Below, piece by piece: positions 16,822 through 24,601 of a stretch of 64,000 bases of DNA. Position 1 is the stretch's first letter. Every line of letters starts with the position of its first letter. The notes beneath the pieces were generated by a model that was given only the letters and a program-made list of their open reading frames with translations, searched no databases and was not told where the DNA came from. This DNA is from Sphingopyxis sp. JAI108 (GTDB lineage: Bacteria; Pseudomonadota; Alphaproteobacteria; Sphingomonadales; Sphingomonadaceae), in NCBI RefSeq assembly GCF_013410105.1, contig NZ_JACCCJ010000004.1:62001-126000 (forward strand), read 5' to 3'. Both the position numbers and the translations under genes were made by a program.

Positions 16822-17376
16822 ATGGCCGGCTTCATGGCGAGAACAGCGAGCCCGCAGGGCGAATACGGCAACCTGTTCTGGGCTGCGGGTCTGGCTATCG
16901 GCGCGGGCGCCGTGCTCCTCTTCCTTCAATTTTCGCCGCGCCCCTTCCTCACGACAATAGCGGCCATCCTGTGGCTGGTCGTGCTGATGGGCGTCGCGGC
17001 GCTCATCCAGATTCGCGAGGCGCACATATCGCGGCATCGCGGAGAACGGACCGCCTGGCGGGCGGCGGCGGCGCCCTATCTGATCGCTGCCGCGATCCTG
17101 ATCGCCGATCCGCTACTCGGCCAGGGCGGGCTGGCCTATGCGCTGGCGGCCGGCCTCGGCATTGCCGGGGTCGCGCGCGTGGCCATCGCGCTCGGAACCG
17201 GCCGGCGGCGCCGCGGATGGCTCTATATTTCGGGCGCGGCAACCCTTGCCGTGGCGATGGCGCTCGGTTTCGGCTGGCCCTTCGCGCTCGCCTCACCCGC
17301 CATCAAGGCGCTGGCGTTCGACCTTCTCATTCTCGGCATCACATTGGTTCTTTCGCAGGCAGGAGGCAGATCATGA
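16822..17376 (+). CDS. HdeD/DUF308-like membrane protein
   Basis: 184 aa with AAGGA before the ATG. Six hydrophobic segments, with short basic loops (RRRRG near 130), like HdeD/DUF308 acid-resistance membrane proteins. First gene of an operon with a SpoIIAA-like protein (ATGA overlap at 17373) and a GNAT enzyme. Function unknown; stress-associated by context. Confidence 0.7.
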   Translation: MAGFMARTASPQGEYGNLFWAAGLAIGAGAVLLFLQFSPRPFLTTIAAILWLVVLMGVAALIQIREAHISRHRGERTAWRAAAAPYLIAAAILIADPLLGQGGLAYALAAGLGIAGVARVAIALGTGRRRRGWLYISGAATLAVAMALGFGWPFALASPAIKALAFDLLILGITLVLSQAGGRS

Positions 17377-17753
17377 TGGAATGGATCAACGGCGCGGACG
17401 ACGTCATCGCGCTCAGGCTCGCCGACAAGATCACCGGCGCCGACCTCGACGCCATCATGGACAGGCTCGATGCGGCCATGGCGCAGCATGCGAAGGTGCA
17501 TATCTTCGTCGAAACGCATTCGGTCGACGGAATCGAGCTTTCCGGCCTCGGCTCCTATATGGCCAGGGCGTTGCCGCTGTTCGGCAAGCTCGGCCACTTC
17601 GGCCGGGTGGCGGTCGTTGCCGACCAGGCGTGGATCCGCGCGGGCACGCGGCTAGAAAGCGCGCTGCTGCCCGGCATCAGCTATCGCACCTTCACGCCCG
17701 AACGACGCGAAGAAGCCCTCACCTGGGTTGTGGGCGCAACCGTCGATGCCTGA
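17373..17753 (+). CDS. SpoIIAA/STAS-like protein
   Basis: 126 aa, start ATG 17373 overlapping the previous stop. The sequence (MMEWINGADDVIALRLADK, KVHIFVETH, FGRVAVVADQAW, YRTFTPERREEALTWV) follows the SpoIIAA-like (PF11964-type) pattern of STAS-fold proteins. Unlike anti-anti-sigma factors it lacks an obvious phosphorylatable Ser motif. Members are often found near stress genes in marine and soil bacteria; the biochemical role is not known. Confidence 0.75.
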   Translation: MMEWINGADDVIALRLADKITGADLDAIMDRLDAAMAQHAKVHIFVETHSVDGIELSGLGSYMARALPLFGKLGHFGRVAVVADQAWIRAGTRLESALLPGISYRTFTPERREEALTWVVGATVDA

Positions 17754-17815
17754 GCGGCGAACCACCGTCCGAAACGGCCGCGGCCGGACCCGGCACCAAG
17801 CAAAGGAAAGCTGAC

Positions 17816-18358
17816 ATGACTGACCAATCGCTGGATATGACGCTCTCCGAAGCCGGCGGCACGAGCATCGTCACGCGCGATGGCGCCGAGATCATGTTGC
17901 GGCCCGTCACCGCCGACGATGCAGCGCTGCTCAATCGCTTTTTCGATGGTCTGGCGCCCGATGATATGCGGTTTCGCTTCCTCAGCGCCCAGCCGCATCT
18001 GTCGGGCGCGCAGCTGGCGGCGATGATCGACGTCGATCACCGTCATCGCGAGCATCTGCTGGCGTTCGAAAGCAACCGCAACGAACTTGTCGCGAGCCTC
18101 CTGATCGCGGCCGACGACAAATTCGAGGTGGCCGAGGTCGCGATCGCGATTTTGCCGGCATATAAGGGCCGCGGCGTCGGATGGAGCCTGTTGAACCACG
18201 CTGTCGACCTCGCGAAGAAGCGCGGCGTCAAACGGCTGCGTTCGATCGAAAGCCGCGACAATCGCGAAGCGATCGACGTCGAACGAACGCTCGGCTTCCG
18301 TTCAAGTGACTATGAAGGCGATGCGACGCTGGCGCTCCTCGAGATCGACCTCGGCTAG
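17816..18358 (+). CDS. GNAT acetyltransferase, Pat/YfiQ-like
   Basis: 180 aa from ATG 17816, with AAAGGAAAG upstream. The acetyl-CoA site PAYKGRGVGWSLLNHAVDLAKKRG (motif A with GRGVG) and the opening RPVTADDAALLNRFFDGL... resemble the catalytic domain of protein lysine acetyltransferases (Pat), here without the acyl-CoA-synthetase-like or cNMP domain. Substrate unknown; a protein target, such as acetyl-CoA synthetase, is possible by similarity only. Confidence 0.75.
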   Translation: MTDQSLDMTLSEAGGTSIVTRDGAEIMLRPVTADDAALLNRFFDGLAPDDMRFRFLSAQPHLSGAQLAAMIDVDHRHREHLLAFESNRNELVASLLIAADDKFEVAEVAIAILPAYKGRGVGWSLLNHAVDLAKKRGVKRLRSIESRDNREAIDVERTLGFRSSDYEGDATLALLEIDLG

Positions 18359-18654
18359 GTGCCACGCGATATTTTGCGAGCATGACTTTCGCAAAACAGC
18401 CGAGATTGCTCTGCCGGCGAGATCGAACACATTCCTGGCATCCTATCCTGCCTACGCGAACGGCAGGTTTCGGGCAGCCGCCGCGCGGCCGGCTACGACC
18501 TCGATCAGGCGCATAGCAGCCTTGTAGTGCGGCCAATGCCCCCCCGGAGGGAAGGGTTGGATCGCGATTCACGGGCATCTGGCTGGATATTCGTTGGGAA
18601 TTTCAAAGAGTTATCTAGGCGAGCCTACAAGCGCGGTAGTCGCTCAGCGAATAA

Positions 18655-18891
18655 AATATCCCATTATTTCGATGCGACGATTCGCGGGCGCGCCATGCCC
18701 GCGCGCATTTTCACGAGACGGGGCGCCCGATTATCGAGGGCTATGATCCGCCCGAGGGATGGGGCTGGTGCTATATCGACGATGTTGTCGTCGCACTTCC
18801 CGATCAAACGCGGCAAGTCGGGCCAATCCCGCGCTATTTCCAGGCGCCCGCCCTTCCACCATCTGTCGGATTAACTTACAGTTTACCATAG
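18655..18891 (+). pseudogene. 5'-truncated UBP-type zinc-finger protein gene
   Basis: Reading the frame 18655-18891 gives the conserved second half of a small UBP-type (ZnF-UBP) zinc-finger protein: CDDS.ARHARAHFHETG (Cys from 18673) followed by EGYDPPEGWGWCYIDD (from 18733) and a GPIPRYF tail. The family's N-terminal Cys-pair half is absent. A TAA at 18652-18654 directly precedes the fragment, there is no ATG or GTG before the conserved block, and the other frames upstream do not encode the missing part. I read it as a decayed gene. A frameshift rather than deletion cannot be excluded. Confidence 0.7.
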
Positions 18892-18923
18892 TCTCGGCGC
18901 GCCAAATCCTCGATTTGCGCCAC

Positions 18924-18939
18924 TGGCACGGCGCTTGCT
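18924..18939 (+). promoter_or_regulatory. Sigma-54 (RpoN) -24/-12 promoter match
   Basis: TGGCACG (18924-18930), four bases, TTGCT (18935-18939): a full match to the RpoN consensus TGGCACG-N4-TTGCW, with GG and GC correctly spaced. The predicted start of transcription (about 18950) falls on the start codon of the gene at 18949, which would make a leaderless or nearly leaderless mRNA. No bound activator site was identified. Confidence 0.55.
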
Positions 18940-18948
18940 TGGTTTAAG

Positions 18949-19191
18949 GTGATGCTCAAAAAAATCGGACGCCTGTTCGTTATCAAGACCCGCTTCGAGG
19001 CGTGCCTCATCATCTATGCGCTCGCCGTTGGCGCGATGGCGCGCGGAGCGGCCTATCTGCATGAATATCCGGGCTATGGCGGCAAGCTGCTGTTGCTCGC
19101 CTGCACCGGTTCGGTCTTTCTCGCCGGCGCGAAGATCTTCGACTGCCTGCGCTACGAGCAGGCCGCCGAGACCGCGGGACAAGCCGAGTAG
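18949..19191 (+). CDS. Small conserved membrane protein, unknown
   Basis: 80 aa (GTG 18949) or 79 aa (ATG 18952). Two hydrophobic stretches (IIYALAVGAMARGAAYL and GKLLLLACTGSVFLAGAKIF) with basic ends. No domain recognised. A consensus sigma-54 promoter lies immediately upstream; AAGG is very close to the ATG, so its translation start is unclear. Not obviously part of the following phaZ-like gene's function. Confidence 0.65.
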   Translation: MMLKKIGRLFVIKTRFEACLIIYALAVGAMARGAAYLHEYPGYGGKLLLLACTGSVFLAGAKIFDCLRYEQAAETAGQAE

Positions 19192-19225
19192 CGCACCGGT
19201 CTTTCGCCGGAGGTCAGGATATGCG

Positions 19226-19990
19226 ATGGCGCAGGCCATGAGCAGGATCAGCGGCCGGCCGGCCATCAGCACCGAGCATGTCTACGGCCTTTCGCTTCGC
19301 GTCGCACGTTGGCGTGAGGGAGCACCCGGCACGCCGCTGCTGTTCCTCAACGGCATCGGCGCCGATATCGCCGCCGCCGCGCCGCTGCTCGCGCAAATCC
19401 ACGGTCGCGAAGTGTGGACGCTGGACATGCCGGGCGTCGGCGGCTCGCCCGACGCGCTGCTGCCCTATGGCGCGCCGACGATCGCGGCGGTGGTGATGGA
19501 GATAGCGGACCGGCTGGGTCACAAGCTGGTCGATGTCGCGGGCTTCAGCTGGGGCGGCGCGCTGGCGCAGCAGGTCGCGGTCCAGTTCCCCCACCGCGTA
19601 CGGCGGCTGGTGCTGATGGCGACGACACCGACCGTCAGCGCGCCGGGGATCGGCTGGGCCGCGCTGCTCGATGACGATATGCTGGCAAGCGGGCTCAAGC
19701 TGCCGACCGCGACGCCGCTCGGGCTCGCCTATCAGTCGATGGCGATGGCGGGATGGACGAGCGCGGCGGCGCTGCCGCACCTGAAAGGCACGCCCGTCCT
19801 GATCCTGATGGGCGAGCGCGACGGCGTCGTTCCCGCATGCCACGGCCAGGCGATCGCCGACCTGATCGACGGCGCGGTGCTGGAAGTGGTGCCGGGATCC
19901 CACCTCTTCCCCTTTACCCATGCCGCGGCGATTTCGGCGCGGATCAGCGCGTTTCTGGACGAGCCGGAGCGGGCGCAAGCCGCCGCTTGA
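19226..19990 (+). CDS. phaZ: Intracellular PHA depolymerase-like alpha/beta hydrolase (PhaZ)
   Basis: 254 aa from ATG 19226. Strong resemblance to medium-chain-length polyhydroxyalkanoate depolymerases: LLFLNGIGAD oxyanion loop, LDMPGVGGS, nucleophile Ser108 in GFSWGG, GWTS..LPHLKGTPVLILMGERDG with Asp199, and His226 in GSHLF. It is about 30 residues shorter than the Pseudomonas enzyme, mainly in the cap. It releases 3-hydroxy-fatty acids from storage granules in the cytoplasm. No PHA synthase is in the window, so an esterase role is the alternative. The 3' end overlaps the converging hydrolase gene by 47 bp. Confidence 0.78.
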   Translation: MAQAMSRISGRPAISTEHVYGLSLRVARWREGAPGTPLLFLNGIGADIAAAAPLLAQIHGREVWTLDMPGVGGSPDALLPYGAPTIAAVVMEIADRLGHKLVDVAGFSWGGALAQQVAVQFPHRVRRLVLMATTPTVSAPGIGWAALLDDDMLASGLKLPTATPLGLAYQSMAMAGWTSAAALPHLKGTPVLILMGERDGVVPACHGQAIADLIDGAVLEVVPGSHLFPFTHAAAISARISAFLDEPERAQAAA

Positions 19991-20987
19991 GGAAGTCGGC
20001 GATGGCGGCTGCGGTCGCGTCCGGCGCCTCTTCCATCGGCAAGTGACCGATGCCCGGCAGGATCACGACTTCCGACCCCGCGATCCGTTCGTTGAAGGTC
20101 TTGGCCGCGGTCGGGTTGATCACCCGGTCCCGGTCGCCAAACAGGATCAAGGTCGGCGCCCCGATCTCCCCGACGTGCGCGGCCATCGCGGGCTCGCGGT
20201 TCATCCGCGCGCGCAACACGGTGGCCGGGCGATTGCCGGGAAAACGCAGCAATTCCCAATAGCGGTCGATCATCGCGTCATCGATGATCTCCTGCTTCTC
20301 GACCGAACCGCGCAGCGACTGTTCGACGAGCATCCGCGGCGTCACCCGAGTCGCGAGCCAGCGCCCGAAGGGATATTCGAGGATGCGAAAGCCGACGTTC
20401 GATTCGGGGCGCTTTTCGCCCTTGCGAAGCGGCATGCCGGCGGCGTCGATCAGCAGCAGCGCATCGACGCGCGCGGGCTGCGCGAGCGTGTAACGCCACG
20501 CCACCCAGCCGCCCATCGAATTGCCGCCGAGGATGAAATGATCGAGCCCGAGCCTGGCGGCAACGACATCGACCGCCTCCATCATCCCCTTGGCCGAATA
20601 ATCGGTATCGGGGGTGGCGCCGGTGAGCCCGTGGCCGGGCAGGTCGAGCGTGACGATGCGATAGGTGGCGCCGAGCCGCTTCACCAGCGGCTCCCACGTA
20701 TGGAGGCTGGCATTGGCGCCGTGGATCAGGATGATCGGCGGGCCATCGGCCCGGCCCTGATCGCGATAGTGAATGCGCTGGCCCGCCGGTCCTGCGGCGA
20801 AGGCCGCGTTCGGGCCGCCATATTTGGCGATCATCGCGTCACGATCGGTATCGGGAGTCAGGAGGAGAAGAAAACCGACGATGATCGCGAGTATGACGCC
20901 AAGCGGGATCAGCACCCGCTTGCGCCGGAACAAGGGACGCCGCGTTGGCGGCGGCTCACCGAAATCTATGTCCTCGACAGTCATCAT
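19944..20987 (-). CDS. Membrane-anchored alpha/beta hydrolase
   Basis: 347 aa. N-terminal membrane anchor (about residues 25-44) after a short basic region, then an alpha/beta-hydrolase fold: oxyanion HGANASLHTW, nucleophile in GGNSMGG, FGDRDRVI Asp and GIGHLP His. Resembles epoxide-hydrolase/haloalkane-dehalogenase-type and lipase-like enzymes; substrate not predictable. It converges on and overlaps the phaZ-like gene. Confidence 0.8.
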   Translation of the reverse strand: MMTVEDIDFGEPPPTRRPLFRRKRVLIPLGVILAIIVGFLLLLTPDTDRDAMIAKYGGPNAAFAAGPAGQRIHYRDQGRADGPPIILIHGANASLHTWEPLVKRLGATYRIVTLDLPGHGLTGATPDTDYSAKGMMEAVDVVAARLGLDHFILGGNSMGGWVAWRYTLAQPARVDALLLIDAAGMPLRKGEKRPESNVGFRILEYPFGRWLATRVTPRMLVEQSLRGSVEKQEIIDDAMIDRYWELLRFPGNRPATVLRARMNREPAMAAHVGEIGAPTLILFGDRDRVINPTAAKTFNERIAGSEVVILPGIGHLPMEEAPDATAAAIADFLKRRLAPAPARPETR

Positions 20988-21038
20988 GCCCCCCTGAAGG
21001 CCTGACGATACTCTAGCGGGCGACCCCGATGGGTCAAT

Positions 21039-22706
21039 CTATGCCTGAGGATGGAGCGGGCGGCGGAAGGTCTCGGGAAGGAACAACAAACCGATCACCA
21101 GCGTGATCACCGCGACGATCACGGGATACCAGAGGCCGTAATAGATATTGCCCGTCGCGGCGACCATCGCAAAGGCCGTCGTCGGCAGGAAGCCGCCGAA
21201 CCAGCCGTTGCCGATATGATAGGGCAGCGACATGGCGGTGTAGCGGATGCGGCTGGGGAAAAGCTCGACGAGCAGCGCAGCGATCGGGCCGTAGACCATC
21301 GTCACCAGCAGCACGAGGTAGAAGAGGATCGCGACGACGAGCGGTTTGTTCATCGCATCGAGATCGGCCTTGGCGGGATAGCCCGCGGCGGCGGTCGCGG
21401 CGGCGAGTTCCTGGCGGAAGGCTTCGGCCGCAGCCGCGCGATCTTCCTCGGCAAGCCGCCACGGTTCAGGCGCAACCAGCACGCGATTGCCGATCCAGAC
21501 GTCGGCGGCCTCGCCGGTGTGGCGCGGGCGCGTCACGCTGGTATAGCTGACCCCGGCTTTGGCGAGCGCCGACTTGGCGATGTCGCAGCCGCTGCTTTCG
21601 AACTTTTCCTTGCCGATCGGATCGAACTGGACGGCACAGGTGCCGGGGTCGGCGTTGACCGTCACGGCGGCAGTCTGCTGCGCCTTTGCCATCGCCGGAT
21701 TGGCGGCGCTGGTCAGCATGTGGAACGCGGGGAAATAGGTGAGCGCCGCGAGCGCGCACCCTGCAAGGATGATCGGCTTGCGCCCGATCTTGTCGCTAAG
21801 CCAGCCGAAGACAATGAAGAAGGGCGTGCCGAGCGCCAGCGCGATGGCGATCAGGATATTCGCGGTCGCGCCATCGACCTTCAGCGTCTTTTCGAGGAAG
21901 AAGAGCGCATAAAATTGCCCCGAATACCAGACGACCGCCTGCCCCGCGACCGCACCGAACAGCGCGACGAGCACCCATTTCAGATTTTCCCAGCGGCCGA
22001 AGGCTTCGGTCAGCGGCGCCTTCGACGTCGTCCCCTCCTCCTTCATCTGTTTGAAGACCGGGCTTTCCTCGAGCTGGAGGCGGATCCAGAGCGAGACGCC
22101 GAGCAGGATGATCGAGATGAGGAAGGGGATGCGCCAGCCCCAGTCGGCGAAGGCCGCCTCGCCCATCGCCGAGCGGATGGCGATGACGACGCCGAGCGCC
22201 GCGAACAGCCCGAGCGTCGCGGTGGTCTGGATGAAGCTGGTGAAGAGGCCGCGTTTGCCCTCGGGTGCATGTTCGGCGACATAAGTGGCGGCGCCGCCAT
22301 ATTCGCCGCCAAGCGCGAGACCCTGGACGAGGCGCAGCAGGACGAGGAGGATCGGCGCCGCGACGCCGATCGACGCATAGCTGGGCAGGATGCCGACGAG
22401 GAAGGTCGACGCGCCCATCAGCCCCATGGTGACGAGGAAGGTATTCTTGCGCCCGACGAGATCGCCGATGCGGCCGAAGACGAGCGCGCCGAAAGGCCTT
22501 ACCGCGAAACCCGCGGCAAAGGCCGCGAGCGCGAAGATGAAGCCGGTGGTTTCGTTGACGCCCGAAAAGAACTGCGCCGAGATGATCGTCGCAAGCAGGC
22601 CGTAAAGGTAGAAATCATACCATTCGAACACCGTGCCGAGCGACGAGGCCAGGATGACCTTGCGTTCGCTCTGGCGGGTGTCGATGGTTGCCGTTGCGTC
22701 CGTCAT
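21039..22706 (-). CDS. MFS transporter, metabolite:H+ symporter (MHS) family
   Basis: 555 aa. N-terminal FEWYDFYLYG and the RPFGALVFGRIGDLVGRK motif, plus LLRLVQGLALGGEYGGA, are diagnostic of MHS symporters (ProP/ShiA/KgtP type), which take up organic acids or osmolytes. Twelve predicted helices. Unusual: about 115 extra hydrophilic residues between two C-terminal-half helices, with two Cys (DPGTC and SSGC), probably a periplasmic domain. Monocistronic. Confidence 0.87.
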   Translation of the reverse strand: MTDATATIDTRQSERKVILASSLGTVFEWYDFYLYGLLATIISAQFFSGVNETTGFIFALAAFAAGFAVRPFGALVFGRIGDLVGRKNTFLVTMGLMGASTFLVGILPSYASIGVAAPILLVLLRLVQGLALGGEYGGAATYVAEHAPEGKRGLFTSFIQTTATLGLFAALGVVIAIRSAMGEAAFADWGWRIPFLISIILLGVSLWIRLQLEESPVFKQMKEEGTTSKAPLTEAFGRWENLKWVLVALFGAVAGQAVVWYSGQFYALFFLEKTLKVDGATANILIAIALALGTPFFIVFGWLSDKIGRKPIILAGCALAALTYFPAFHMLTSAANPAMAKAQQTAAVTVNADPGTCAVQFDPIGKEKFESSGCDIAKSALAKAGVSYTSVTRPRHTGEAADVWIGNRVLVAPEPWRLAEEDRAAAAEAFRQELAAATAAAGYPAKADLDAMNKPLVVAILFYLVLLVTMVYGPIAALLVELFPSRIRYTAMSLPYHIGNGWFGGFLPTTAFAMVAATGNIYYGLWYPVIVAVITLVIGLLFLPETFRRPLHPQA

Positions 22707-22794
22707 CCGCTGCCCCTTCGCCCTGTTATGGCGCGAAAGTAGACTTTAGCTGCTTGGCGTCAATGGTGCGCCACAGCCCCGCGATAACAGTTCG

Positions 22795-22872
22795 TCATTG
22801 CGAGCGAAGCGAAGCAATCCAGAGCGGTTTACGCTACTCTGGATTGCTTCATCGTTACGCTTCTCGCAATGA
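22795..22872. repeat. REP-like inverted repeat (TCATTGCGAGCGAAGCGAAGCAATCCAG type)
   Basis: Left arm 22795-22824 and right arm 22837-22872 are imperfect inverted copies (ATTGCGAG...GCAATCCAGAG / CTCTGGATTGC...CTCGCAAT), able to form a long cruciform between two converging-side gene ends. This sequence type is widespread as an intergenic repeat in sphingomonads and other alphaproteobacteria. Confidence 0.75.
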
Positions 22873-22886
22873 AGAGGGTTTTAGCG

Positions 22887-24266
22887 TCAACCGACGCGCT
22901 TCACCGCGCCCTTGTGCGCGCCGACGCTCTTGTTGCGTGGGCGGAAGCGGCGCTTGCGCTGGCCTTCGGCGCCTTCGCCGGCTGCACCGTCGCGGCGCGG
23001 GCCGCGATCGCCGCCCGGCTTGCCCGGACCGCGGCCGCGCATCGCATCTTCGCGCTGGCGCTGCGGATTGCGGCCCTGGCTGCCGGTGTCGCGCGGCGGC
23101 TGCACCGGCTTGGGCAGGTTACGCACCATCTCGTTGAAATTCTCGGGCAGCGGCATCGGTTCGGACTTGCTGCGGGTAACGCGCTCGATGTCGCGCATAT
23201 AGGGCCGCTCGTCGGGGGCGATGAAGCTGATCGCCTTGCCCTCCGCGCCGGCGCGCGCGGTGCGGCCGATGCGGTGGACATATTGTTCGGGCACGTTCGG
23301 GATCTCGAAGTTGATCACATGGCTGACGCCCGACACGTCGATACCGCGCGCGGCGATGTCGGTCGCGACGAGCAGCTTGATGTCGCCCGAGCGGAACGCC
23401 TGCAGCGCGTGGGTGCGCTGCGACTGGCTCTTGTTGCCATGGATCGCCATCGCCTTGATGCCCGCGCCCGCGAGGTGGCGCACGACGCGGTCGGCGCCAT
23501 GCTTGGTGCGGGTGAAGATCAGCGCGCGGTCGATATCTTCGCTCGCGACGATCGAGTGCAGCAGCGCCTGCTTTTCCTTCTGTTCGACGAAGGTCGCGTA
23601 CTGGCTGATCTTTTCGACCGTGGTCGCCGCCGGGGTAACCGACACCGTCACCGGATCCTCGAGGAACTGTTCGGCGAGATGCGCGATTTCCTTCGGCATC
23701 GTTGCCGAGAAGAAGAGGTTCTGGCGACGCGAGGGCAGCAGCTTGGCGATGCGACGCAGCGAGTGGATGAAGCCCATGTCCATCATCTGGTCGGCTTCGT
23801 CGAGGACGAAGATTTCGACATCGTCGAGGCGCAGCGCGCGCTGGTCGATCAGGTCGAGCAGGCGACCGGGGGTCGCGACGAGGATATCGACGCCGCCCGA
23901 CAGGTCGCGGATCTGCTTGTTGATCGGCACGCCGCCAAAGACGGTCGAGACGCTAAGCTTGGTGAAGCGGCCATAGTCGCGGCAGCTCTGCGCGATCTGC
24001 GCCGCGAGCTCGCGCGTCGGCGCGAGCACGAGCATCCGGCAGCCGCGCGGGGTCGGGCGGTGCGGATAGGTCAGGAGGTGATGGATCGAGGGCAGCGAGA
24101 AGCCGGCGGTCTTGCCAGTGCCCGTCTGCGCGATACCGCACAGGTCGCGGCCCTTCATCAGCGGCGGAATCGCCTGAACCTGGATCGGGGTCGGGACGGT
24201 ATAATCCTTGGCGGCAAGCGCGCGATTGATATCGGCGTGCAGGCCAAAGTCGTTGAAAGTCGTCAT
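22887..24266 (-). CDS. rhlE: DEAD-box RNA helicase, RhlE-like
   Basis: 459 aa from ATG 24266 (MTTFNDFGL). Q motif (PTPIQVQAIPPL), Walker A AQTGTGKT, DEAD in VLDEADQMMDMGF, SAT in FFSATMP, and HRIGRTARAG; then a basic Arg/Gly-rich tail of about 80 residues (RRDG, KRRFRPRNK) that binds RNA. ATP-dependent RNA unwinding in ribosome assembly and RNA turnover, often cold-induced. The leader upstream (to about 24440) is long, as in cold-regulated helicases. Convergent with nothing; flanked by the REP-like repeat at its 3' end. Confidence 0.9.
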   Translation of the reverse strand: MTTFNDFGLHADINRALAAKDYTVPTPIQVQAIPPLMKGRDLCGIAQTGTGKTAGFSLPSIHHLLTYPHRPTPRGCRMLVLAPTRELAAQIAQSCRDYGRFTKLSVSTVFGGVPINKQIRDLSGGVDILVATPGRLLDLIDQRALRLDDVEIFVLDEADQMMDMGFIHSLRRIAKLLPSRRQNLFFSATMPKEIAHLAEQFLEDPVTVSVTPAATTVEKISQYATFVEQKEKQALLHSIVASEDIDRALIFTRTKHGADRVVRHLAGAGIKAMAIHGNKSQSQRTHALQAFRSGDIKLLVATDIAARGIDVSGVSHVINFEIPNVPEQYVHRIGRTARAGAEGKAISFIAPDERPYMRDIERVTRSKSEPMPLPENFNEMVRNLPKPVQPPRDTGSQGRNPQRQREDAMRGRGPGKPGGDRGPRRDGAAGEGAEGQRKRRFRPRNKSVGAHKGAVKRVG

Positions 24267-24601
24267 GAAATACTCACTATGAGCGACGCGCAGGCACATC
24301 CGTTCGGATCGAACGGACGGCGCACGGGCCGCGGGTTCGAAACGACCCGCGTGAAAGGGTGCCTCTGGGGACAAAGCGCTGGTCCGGCTCGTCCCGCGCC
24401 TGAAATCGGGCGGGAAAATCACGCTGCCGGTGGTTGCGGCGGGATATCCCGCCATGCTGCGCTGCACAATCATATGGCATGAGTTGCGCGATATTGCAAG
24501 ATAATTGCTTGCTTCCCTCTTCCCGTTCGCCTCCAGCTTGTCGAAGCGCCGTTCTTTCTTCATTGATGGCGAAAGAAAAGAACCGTGCGGAGGAGGATCA
24601 G
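24267..24601. other. Divergent intergenic region, helicase / glycerol kinase
   Basis: No gene seen. It should contain the promoters and 5' leaders of both the helicase and glpK. Short self-complementary stretches (CATCCGTTCGGATCGAACGGACG at 24297-24319 region) may fold in the helicase leader. Confidence 0.4.

Noticed and set aside
22869-24482. Plus-strand frame of 537 codons opposite the helicase gene
   Set aside because: Shadow of the helicase; the minus-strand protein has all DEAD-box motifs.
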